Below are positions 1 through 5,785 of a DNA stretch of 5,785 bases, one piece after another. The position numbers and the translations under genes were made by a program. How positions within the stretch are numbered: position 1 is the stretch's first letter; each line of letters begins with the position of its first letter. Below the pieces are notes generated by a model, which worked only from the letters and a program-made list of their open reading frames with translations, searched no databases and was not told the origin of the DNA. Source of the DNA: Akkermansiaceae bacterium (GTDB lineage: Bacteria; Verrucomicrobiota; Verrucomicrobiia; Verrucomicrobiales; Akkermansiaceae). The DNA is taken from positions 1-5,785 of the forward strand of contig JALOTR010000217.1 of the NCBI GenBank assembly GCA_025457805.1, given 5' to 3'.

Positions 1-368
1 GCCAGGCACCGGACTTTGATTTCGACAACGATGGTGTCGCCAACGGGTTGGAGTTCATGACCGGTTCCTCACCCGTCGATGCGGGCGATGCGAATCTCCC
101 TGCGGTTTCCATCAATGGTAGCGGTGATCTGGTGGTGAGCTTCGAAAGAGATGACGATGCGGAGGCCTATGATGTCTTCGTGGAAACCAGCACGACCCTC
201 ACCGGATCATGGACTGAAATCGCAGTGCCAAACGCAGCCGTGGCAGGACCACCCGTCGATGTGGTGGACAACGCCGCCGCACCGGATGATATCACAGTGA
301 CCATCCCGGCCGGAGTGGATCCCAAGAAATTCGCCCGGGTGAAGATCGTGATTCCGTTCACACCCTGA
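1..368 (+). CDS. C-terminal end of a secreted protein with a calcium-binding DxDxDG-type repeat and terminal beta-sandwich module (5' partial)
   Basis: The frame is already open at position 3 and runs to the TGA at 366-368, so the gene starts upstream and only about 121 residues are visible. The first residues read as an Asp-rich calcium loop (DFDFDNDGVANGLEF) followed by a G-S-S-P-V-D turn. This is the dockerin/thrombospondin-3-like motif that often precedes the last module of large verrucomicrobial secreted proteins. The remaining ~95 residues alternate short beta-type stretches (DLVVSFER, AYDVFVETS, DITVTIPAG) and end in FARVKIVIPFTP, as in the C-terminal beta-sandwich of such proteins. 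No catalytic motif is visible, so the function of the whole protein cannot be read. A TTG (48) and an ATG (57) occur in frame, but the calcium loop extends upstream of both, so neither is a credible start. Its stop lies 26 bases before the sulfatase start, consistent with an operon. Confidence 0.8.
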   Translation, partial: QAPDFDFDNDGVANGLEFMTGSSPVDAGDANLPAVSINGSGDLVVSFERDDDAEAYDVFVETSTTLTGSWTEIAVPNAAVAGPPVDVVDNAAAPDDITVTIPAGVDPKKFARVKIVIPFTP

Positions 369-394
369 TCATTCGTCAGCACGCTGATACCATC

Positions 395-1933
395 ATGAAA
401 CCCGGCGCCCTTGTGGCCATGCTGATGGCCTTGTCCTGCATCTTTTCCCATGGAGAAGTGCAGGATGACAAGGGCGCCGGGGCCTCGCGCATCCGCCATG
501 TGATCCTGTTTCTTGCAGAGGACCATGGCACCGATCTCGGCTGCATGGGCACGCGGGGACTTGATACTCCCGCCCTCGATTCCTTTGCCTCGAGTGGGGT
601 TCTGTTTGAAAAGGCCTTCTGCCTCTCGCCGGTTTGCAGCCCCAGCAAGATGGCCATGTTCACTGGCACTTATCCTCATGAGAACTCCGCCTGCCGCAAT
701 GTTCCGGACTATGGGACCGAATTCCCGCTGGAGGGTGATCCCTCGGAGCTTTCGCTTGGTGGAGTGCATGAGGACTTGCCCACACTGATTGAAATCCTTC
801 GGGAAAACGGATACTACACTGCCGTTTCTCACAAGACCCATGTCCAACCTGTTAGAAAGTGGCCTTATCACAAGGGTTACGGCCAACTGACAACACCCGC
901 CGCCGCACGGAGCGCCATCCGTGATCTTGTAGAGCGTGCGGGAAGGAAGCCGTTTTACATGACCTTCGGCATCGGAGCGCCGCACCTGCCTTTCCGCAGC
1001 ATCCTCCAGAACCAAAAGCGCTGGAACCCTGAAGGAGGCCTCACCGGCGATGGCCGGGCCATCGATATCGATGCGGGCGCGATCCAGGTTCCGGAATGTT
1101 ATCCGGATGTTCCCGGAGTCAGGCAGGACATTGCGGACTATTATGGTGCCATCGAATGCGTGGACCGGGTTTTCGGTGCAGTCATCGATCAACTGCGCGA
1201 GTCGGGCATCCTGGATCAAACCCTCGTGATTTACACCTCGGATCACGGAATGGGACTGCATCGCGCCAAGCAAAGCATTTATGCGGCTGGCACTCGCATT
1301 CCGTGGATCATCGCAGGCCCGGGCATCCGGAAAAATGTGAGGATTCAAGCACCTGTTTCCCATCTCGATTTTCTGCCGACGCTTTTGGACACATTGCGTC
1401 TTCCTGCGATTTCCGAACTTAAGGGGCGCTCACTCAAACCCATCCTCATGGGAAATGAAAACATCGTCCACAAGCGCAGCACCATCATGACATCATCCCA
1501 TGAGAGATATCAGGGACGGGGCGTGTGCGATGGCCGATATTATTATATCCGGAACGTAAGCAAGATCACCAGGTCATCTCTGGCGAATCCGAATCGCGGA
1601 CTCAATGCGGATCAATACTCTTACAAACCCGGCGATCATGGCGACGCGAGCGGCCCCTGGTTCAACCGCACCTATGCCGCCACGCTCGGTGCGGGAGGCA
1701 CGCCGCAGCGACAACTGCTGGCCGACATGCTGGGGGGACGAGTTCCGGATGAGGAGTTGTTCGATCTCGACGAGGATCCCTGGTGCCTGACGAACCTTGC
1801 CCGGGATCCTTCGCACGAAGCTCTCCGGAATACCCTTCGCGAGGAATTGGAAACATGGCGGCGCATGACTCACGATCACCCAGCCAGCACCAAATCCCTC
1901 GTTCGCCGTAGCGGCGCATCCCCCACCCCGTAA
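395..1933 (+). CDS. Exported family S1 sulfatase, N-sulfoglucosamine sulfohydrolase (heparan N-sulfatase)-like
   Basis: This is a complete 512-residue alkaline-phosphatase-superfamily sulfatase, expected to hydrolyse sulfate esters or N-sulfate groups on a glycan. Residues 1-20 form a short hydrophobic signal peptide; Cys15 is only a weak lipobox candidate. Metal- and sulfate-site motifs are in the usual order: FLAEDHG with Glu42-Asp43; the maturation motif CSPSK at 81-85, where Cys81 would become formylglycine; SHKTH with Lys147 and His149; GAPHLPF with His197; TSDHG with Asp283-His284; and RAK with Lys292. The C-terminal ELFDLDEDPWCLTNLARDP (455-473) matches the closing 'ELYDxxxDPxExxNLA' segment of SGSH-like enzymes. 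The overall length is normal. The oddity is Lys85, where nearly all S1 sulfatases have Arg. ATG 395 is chosen because it gives a signal peptide at once; no clear ribosome binding site precedes it. The family is sure. The N-sulfatase subgroup is an inference from motif spacing, and the substrate is unknown. Confidence 0.93.
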   Translation: MKPGALVAMLMALSCIFSHGEVQDDKGAGASRIRHVILFLAEDHGTDLGCMGTRGLDTPALDSFASSGVLFEKAFCLSPVCSPSKMAMFTGTYPHENSACRNVPDYGTEFPLEGDPSELSLGGVHEDLPTLIEILRENGYYTAVSHKTHVQPVRKWPYHKGYGQLTTPAAARSAIRDLVERAGRKPFYMTFGIGAPHLPFRSILQNQKRWNPEGGLTGDGRAIDIDAGAIQVPECYPDVPGVRQDIADYYGAIECVDRVFGAVIDQLRESGILDQTLVIYTSDHGMGLHRAKQSIYAAGTRIPWIIAGPGIRKNVRIQAPVSHLDFLPTLLDTLRLPAISELKGRSLKPILMGNENIVHKRSTIMTSSHERYQGRGVCDGRYYYIRNVSKITRSSLANPNRGLNADQYSYKPGDHGDASGPWFNRTYAATLGAGGTPQRQLLADMLGGRVPDEELFDLDEDPWCLTNLARDPSHEALRNTLREELETWRRMTHDHPASTKSLVRRSGASPTP

Positions 1934-2015
1934 TCACGGTCTTGACTTGGTGGGCGGAAAGTTTCAACCGATTGACCGCCTGATAGGGCCAAAAGGGCCA
2001 AAACCCAATATTCCC
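1934..2015 (+). other. 82-base intergenic gap between the sulfatase and the G8/beta-helix gene
   Basis: No reading frame or RNA is convincing here. It holds two TTGAC pentamers 30 bases apart (1942-1946 and 1972-1976), each able to serve as a -35-like box, but neither has a recognisable -10 element at 16-18 bases. A weak 5-base inverted repeat (GGCGG 1953-1957, CCGCC 1976-1980) has an 18-base loop and no T tract, so it is not a convincing terminator. Co-transcription with the sulfatase is plausible. No purine-rich ribosome binding site lies just before the ATG at 2016. Confidence 0.4.
1986..2003 (+). repeat. Perfect 9-base tandem duplication (GGGCCAAAA x2)
   Basis: GGGCCAAAA at 1986-1994 is repeated without a gap at 1995-2003, ending 12 bases before the ATG at 2016. 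It falls in the 5' untranslated region and could influence translation initiation or be a protein site, but nothing else in the window repeats it. Confidence 0.6.
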
Positions 2016-5000
2016 ATGCGAGGAACCTTCATCATCCCGCTACTTCTCCTGGCCGTTTCCCCCATCCGGGCAGCGGACCTCGTTGCCGTGGCCTCCGGAA
2101 ATTGGTCATCGCCCGCCACCTGGGGAGGCACGCTTCCGGCTGCGGAAGATGATGTTTCCATTCCTTCGGGACTCTCGGTCGTGCTCGACGCCGATGTCGA
2201 ATGCGGGGCAATCGTCGTTTCCGGCGTGCTGGAAGTGCAGCGTGCAAATCGCACCTTGCTTTGTGATTCCCTGCTCGTGCAAGGTGCCGGATCCGAGTTC
2301 CGGGTGGGCGCGGCGAATGATCGCTTCACGCAGAATTTCATTCTCACCCTCAAAGGCCTCCCGACTGAAACTACCATGGCCTCCATGGGAGCCAAGATCC
2401 TGGGAGCGCACAATGGTGGCACTCTCAACATCCATGGCCGCGATCGCGTCGAGTGGACCAAGCTGGGTGCCCATGCAAACCCCGGCGCCACATCGATGAC
2501 CTTGGCCACCCCAGTGGACTGGGCCGTAGGCGATACCATCCTCGTGACATCGAGCCGTCTGTCGTGGACCGAGGCCGAGACCCGCACCATCACTGCTGTG
2601 AATGGAAATACGGTCTCCTTCACCCAGCCGCTGGCATTTTTCCATTGTGGAAACACGCTCACGAAAACCCGTTCCACCGATGGCAAATCATGGACAGCCG
2701 ATTTGCGCGCGGAAGTGGGCCTCCTGAGCCGCAACGTCCGGATCGAGGGAGATGCCGCCTCCGAAACCGCGGGTTTCGGCGGGCACATCATGGTGATGAA
2801 TGGCGGCAGTGCCTGTTGCGTCACATCTGGCCGGGCCTTCATCCAGGGAGCGGAACTGTTCCGAATGGGCCAGAAGGGAATCGTCGGAAGGTATCCAATG
2901 CATTGGCACATGTGTGCAGAGGATGGAGCCGGGCAGTATTTCAAAGACAACGTGGTGCGCCGTTCCTTCAACCGGGCCATCACCATCCACGGCACGGAAT
3001 CAACCTTGGTAGATAACAATTTCTGCCATGACCATCTGGGGCATGGAATCTTTCTCGAAGATGGGTCGGAAAGATTCAACGTGATCACACGCAACGTTGT
3101 TCTCTCTTCCATGCGCCCCGCCGCCGGTGAGGAGATCCTGCAAACCGACAATTTCTTCAACGCCGTTCAGAACCGCTCGCCTGCCAGCTTCTGGATTACC
3201 AATCCCAACAACATTTTTACCGACAACATCGCCGCCGGCACGCATGGCACCGGCTTCTGGTTCGCATTCCCCAAAAAGCCACTCAACCTCTCCCTGACGC
3301 ATCCGCGCTTTATCGGGCTGGAGCCTTACAAGCAGCCATTGGGGCAATTCGACAGGAACGTGGCGCACAGTTGCGCAAACGGTTTGGACATCAATGACCA
3401 GGTGGATGCCAATGACGATCTTGTGATCAATGGCGAGTGGGCAAACAACGGTCCGTTCTTTTTCAATGACTGCACCTTCTATTCCAACGACGTCGCCATC
3501 TACGCAGGCATCGGCGGCACCCGCAAGAATGTCGTTTATTACAACAATGTCTTTTCCGATAATGAGACCAACCTCTTTCTCGCCACTTATCATCTTTGCG
3601 AGCAATCACTGATGGTGGCGGACTCCGGATTCGGCATCATGCCATCGAACAAGACCCGCACGGTCTATGCCATCTACGATGGGGCCGGCCGCATGAAGAA
3701 CAACCATTTGGTGGGCTACAACGCGTCGAACACCCGAATGTTCCAAAACATCGGAGCCGCGACCAAGCACCCGAACCACATCTTCGAAGGATTCACCTGG
3801 GATCCCGCCGCTCCGGTGCGCTCTTCGCTGACAAACTACAACATCATCCCGCCCGCCAACATCGGCGCCAACGATCCCGGTCATCCGCGGATGTGGGCCC
3901 AGGTCATTCTTGACGTCGATGGCTCGATTGGCGGCGTTCCCAACAGCTCGCTCGTCAGCAATCATCCTTTCCTCCTTACCAGCGGGGAAACCCGCCCATC
4001 TTCGTGGACAAACATGTATCGCAGCGACCGGCGGTTTGCCCAGTGCCGGATGACCTACGGCATCGCCTCGGATCTCAACCCGAACATCAGCGTGCTGCGG
4101 ACCAAGCCGGGAATCCCGATGGCCGGAGTTTACTACATCAATGGTTACAAGGAACAACACCAGCTTCCCCTGATCGTCCGCGAGGACTATCTTTATACCT
4201 ATCACTACGAATCGCTGCCGTCTTCGCGCAAAGTGATTATGACGACGGACGACGCTTTCCCGGGTGACGACCTGCTCATCTGCTTCAAGCATTTTGGAAA
4301 ACTTCCTGGCATCGCTGTCAGCGGCATGACATCTCAGACCTCGCTCGCCGCCCTCAAGTCCGCGACGACATCCGGATTTTATCTGGAACCCAACGGCGAC
4401 TTCCACGTCCGTCCGATCGCCACCGCGACCCGGCAAACTTACACCCTGACATGGTCCTCCAACATCACCATGCCAGTGGTGGATTCGGACTCCGATGGCA
4501 TCAGTGATGGAAATGAGGCGGCCGCTGGGACCGATCCCTTCCGCTCAGTCGATGGCACGACGCCCTACGCCAACAGCGAGTTCAACATCCCGGGGAACTT
4601 TGAGCGCTGGGCCGCTTTCGGCGGGTTTTCCAACGCAAGTGTGGAAAGCGGCGCGCTGAGCGCGACTTCCAGCAATACGGACGCCCGGATGGCCGAGTCC
4701 AACCTGCGGGTCTCCGGCAATGCATCACCCTTCATCCTCGTGCGCATGAAAACCACCGGCACCGCCTCCCCTCAACTTTACTGGGAGCGCCTGGGCACGT
4801 CCGGCTACGTCTCGGCTCGCAGCGTGACGGCAAGCTATACCGGCAATAGCCAGTGGAAGGTGGTCGCTTTCAACATGAGCAGCCATTTGGAATGGAAAGA
4901 CAGGATCATCACCAGCCTCCGCTTCGATCCGGTCTCCACTTCCGGCACAAACTTCGAGATCGACTGGATCCGCCCCTCCAATGGCGATCTCGATGGAGAC

Positions 5001-5785
5001 GGGCTCAGCGATTGGGTTGAAGGCGATGATGACTACGATTATGACGGGCTCATCAACATGGAGGATCTGGACAGTGACGGCGACGGAATCCCCGACGCAA
5101 CGGATCCCAATCCTTTCCAGAATTCGCTAGACTCGGATAACGACGGAATCCCCGACATCACCGACCCGGATGACGACAATGATGGCTACCCGGATGTTTC
5201 TGACGCATTCCCGCTCGATCCCACGGAACACGCCGACAGCGACGGCGATGGAGTCGGTGACAATGCCGACGCGTTTCCTAACAATCCGGCTGAACAACTG
5301 GATACCGATCGCGACGGCATCGGCAACAATGCAGACCCTGACGACGATGGCGACGGTATCTCGGATGTCGTGGAGCTCGCGTCCGGCCGCAATCCGCTCA
5401 ATGTGTTTGATTTCAGATTTGGATTCGACACGCCGGGAAACATCGAGGGCTGGAGCACTTCCAACGTGACCTCACCGGTAGTCGTTGACGGGTCTTTGAA
5501 GGGCACCACCACCACCTCGGACCCAAATGTGTTCCGCAGCGGATTCTCGATGCATGCGAACAGCATCGCTTCGGTGGTGATCAAAATGAAAGCCGCCAGC
5601 ACAGGCACCGTGCAGTTCTATTGGGGAACACTGGCAGCATCCGGATATGCGGGGGCGAGGGTATTGCAAACCGCTTACTCACCCACTGATACTTGGAGGG
5701 CGATCCTGTTCTCACCCGGTAACCATGTCGGCTGGGCGGGTCAAACCATCACCAATCTGCGCGTCGATCCGATCGCCGCCGCAAG
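2016..5785 (+). CDS. Large secreted CEMIP/TMEM2-like protein: signal peptide, G8 domain, right-handed beta-helix, calcium repeats, duplicated carbohydrate-binding-like modules (3' partial)
   Basis: One frame stays open from ATG 2016 to the window end, at least 1256 residues, with its stop outside. Residues 1-20 are a signal peptide (MRGTFIIPLLLLAVSPIRAA). Residues 28-115 are a G8 domain (GNWSSPATWGG, then DDVSIPSGLSVVLDAD), continuing into GGTLNIHG and PVDWAVGDTILVTSS (134-180). Residues 285-600 form a parallel beta-helix with CEMIP/TMEM2 hallmarks: GRYPMHWHM (291-299), AITIHGT, LGHGIFLEDG (341-350), FWITNPNN (392-399), GTGFWFAFP, PLGQFDRNVAHS (441-452). LDVDGSIGGVP (632-642) and GDDLLICFKHFGK (750-762) continue that likeness to about residue 815. 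After this come a DSDSDGISDGNE loop (823-834), a beta-sandwich module (851-986), an Asp-rich repeat block (991-1128) and a second module copy (1131 onward). The animal relatives bind or degrade hyaluronan, and that activity is disputed for TMEM2. Substrate and catalysis here are unknown. An upstream in-frame GTG (1950) would bury the signal peptide, so ATG 2016 is preferred. Confidence 0.9.
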   Translation, partial: MRGTFIIPLLLLAVSPIRAADLVAVASGNWSSPATWGGTLPAAEDDVSIPSGLSVVLDADVECGAIVVSGVLEVQRANRTLLCDSLLVQGAGSEFRVGAANDRFTQNFILTLKGLPTETTMASMGAKILGAHNGGTLNIHGRDRVEWTKLGAHANPGATSMTLATPVDWAVGDTILVTSSRLSWTEAETRTITAVNGNTVSFTQPLAFFHCGNTLTKTRSTDGKSWTADLRAEVGLLSRNVRIEGDAASETAGFGGHIMVMNGGSACCVTSGRAFIQGAELFRMGQKGIVGRYPMHWHMCAEDGAGQYFKDNVVRRSFNRAITIHGTESTLVDNNFCHDHLGHGIFLEDGSERFNVITRNVVLSSMRPAAGEEILQTDNFFNAVQNRSPASFWITNPNNIFTDNIAAGTHGTGFWFAFPKKPLNLSLTHPRFIGLEPYKQPLGQFDRNVAHSCANGLDINDQVDANDDLVINGEWANNGPFFFNDCTFYSNDVAIYAGIGGTRKNVVYYNNVFSDNETNLFLATYHLCEQSLMVADSGFGIMPSNKTRTVYAIYDGAGRMKNNHLVGYNASNTRMFQNIGAATKHPNHIFEGFTWDPAAPVRSSLTNYNIIPPANIGANDPGHPRMWAQVILDVDGSIGGVPNSSLVSNHPFLLTSGETRPSSWTNMYRSDRRFAQCRMTYGIASDLNPNISVLRTKPGIPMAGVYYINGYKEQHQLPLIVREDYLYTYHYESLPSSRKVIMTTDDAFPGDDLLICFKHFGKLPGIAVSGMTSQTSLAALKSATTSGFYLEPNGDFHVRPIATATRQTYTLTWSSNITMPVVDSDSDGISDGNEAAAGTDPFRSVDGTTPYANSEFNIPGNFERWAAFGGFSNASVESGALSATSSNTDARMAESNLRVSGNASPFILVRMKTTGTASPQLYWERLGTSGYVSARSVTASYTGNSQWKVVAFNMSSHLEWKDRIITSLRFDPVSTSGTNFEIDWIRPSNGDLDGDGLSDWVEGDDDYDYDGLINMEDLDSDGDGIPDATDPNPFQNSLDSDNDGIPDITDPDDDNDGYPDVSDAFPLDPTEHADSDGDGVGDNADAFPNNPAEQLDTDRDGIGNNADPDDDGDGISDVVELASGRNPLNVFDFRFGFDTPGNIEGWSTSNVTSPVVVDGSLKGTTTTSDPNVFRSGFSMHANSIASVVIKMKAASTGTVQFYWGTLAASGYAGARVLQTAYSPTDTWRAILFSPGNHVGWAGQTITNLRVDPIAAA
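4566..4973 (+). repeat. Carbohydrate-binding-like beta-sandwich module, copy A (residues 851-986 of the large protein)
   Basis: The segment opens with FNIPGNFERW and contains SPQLYWERLGTSGYVSARSV, then ITSLRFDPVSTSG and the closing FEIDWIRP. Copy B, from 5406, repeats the same order: FDTPGNIEGW, VQFYWGTLAASGYAGAR, ITNLRVDPIA. The copies are clearly homologous in protein but diverged in DNA, so the duplication is old or each was acquired separately. The build (aromatic-rich strands, a W-x-x-V/I strand, a final DWI-type strand) suggests a galactose-binding-like jelly roll. The binding role is an inference. Confidence 0.7.
4986..5399 (+). repeat. Block of thrombospondin type-3-like calcium-binding repeats (residues 991-1128 of the large protein)
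   Basis: About 140 residues are built from DxDxDGxxD loops: DLDGDGLSDW, DSDGDGIPDATD, DSDNDGIPDITD, DDDNDGYPDVSD, DSDGDGVGDNAD, DTDRDGIGNNAD and DDDGDGISDVVE. Forty-one of the 130 residues from 991 to 1120 are Asp. Interspersed DAFPLDPTE/DAFPNNPAE segments are the usual linkers of this repeat family. Such arrays bind many Ca ions and act as stiff spacers in secreted proteins. Here the block separates two copies of the beta-sandwich module. A 16-base exact DNA repeat (5081-5096 and 5141-5156, 60 bases apart) marks a fairly recent 20-residue unit duplication or strong constraint. Confidence 0.85.
5406..5785 (+). repeat. Carbohydrate-binding-like beta-sandwich module, copy B (residues 1131-1256+, cut by the window end)
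   Basis: This is the second copy of the module at 4566-4973. It runs from FGFDTPGNIEGW through the FYW strand and the ASGYAGAR segment to ITNLRVDPIAAA, where the window ends. By comparison with copy A, roughly 10-15 more residues, including a 'FEIDWI'-like strand, should follow, probably then more calcium repeats or a C-terminal anchoring or sorting module. Confidence 0.7.

Noticed and set aside
1061..1072. Perfect 12-base palindrome ATCGATATCGAT
   Set aside because: It sits inside the sulfatase coding sequence (Ile-Asp-Ile-Asp) and is simply the product of repeated ATC GAT codons; no regulatory context.
167..1363. 398-codon reading frame on the minus strand across the sulfatase
   Set aside because: It lies antisense to a gene with complete family motifs, has no recognisable domain, and is explained by codon bias in GC-rich DNA.
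1942..1977. TTGAC boxes as a promoter for the large gene
   Set aside because: No -10-like hexamer at proper spacing from either box, so a promoter cannot be supported from sequence alone.
1953..1980. Possible hairpin between the sulfatase and the large gene, as a terminator
   Set aside because: Only 5 paired bases with an 18-base loop and no following T run; too weak to call.
1950..2015. GTG at 1950 as an alternative start of the large gene
   Set aside because: It would add 22 residues before the hydrophobic segment and spoil a signal peptide that begins cleanly at the ATG at 2016.
1964..3160. Second 398-codon minus-strand frame across the gap and the start of the large gene
   Set aside because: It is antisense to the G8 and beta-helix coding region, with a low-complexity Ser/Arg/Pro-rich translation and no motif. 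The equal length with the other antisense frame is a coincidence, as the two proteins do not resemble each other.
3000..4436. Two consecutive minus-strand frames (3000-3605 and 3606-4436)
   Set aside because: Both are shadows of the beta-helix region of the large gene, whose frame is open throughout and carries conserved motifs.

Overview
The window reads as a piece of a polysaccharide-degradation or cell-surface locus from a GC-rich, Gram-negative bacterium, most likely Verrucomicrobiota (or a related Planctomycetota-type lineage). This assignment is inference. It rests on the mix of a secreted family S1 sulfatase with giant exported proteins carrying Asp-rich 'DxDxDG' calcium repeats, on a C-terminal module typical of verrucomicrobial secreted proteins, and on the lack of clear Shine-Dalgarno sequences before the starts. 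No RNA gene, CRISPR array, transposon or attachment site is visible.

Layout, all on the plus strand: (1) positions 1-368 hold the C-terminal end of a secreted protein whose start lies upstream; (2) 395-1933 encodes a complete 512-residue exported sulfatase of the N-sulfoglucosamine sulfohydrolase (heparan N-sulfatase) type, with an unusual Lys in the maturation motif; (3) 1934-2015 is an 82-base gap with a perfect 9-base tandem duplication; (4) 2016 to the window end is one uninterrupted reading frame of at least 1256 codons, with its 3' end outside the window. It is the largest gene here. It encodes a signal peptide, a G8 domain, a right-handed beta-helix and a following domain that together resemble the core of animal CEMIP (KIAA1199/HYBID) and CEMIP2 (TMEM2). 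These are followed by thrombospondin type-3-like calcium repeats and two copies of a carbohydrate-binding-like beta-sandwich module.

The genes are co-directional and closely spaced (26 and 82 bases) and look like one transcription unit. The most interesting inference is that a bacterial CEMIP/TMEM2-like protein, whose animal relatives act in hyaluronan binding and turnover, sits beside a heparan-N-sulfatase-like enzyme. That would fit a small system for handling sulfated, glycosaminoglycan-like polysaccharides outside the cell or in the periplasm. The sequence supports the domain calls well. The substrate and the functional link remain hypotheses.
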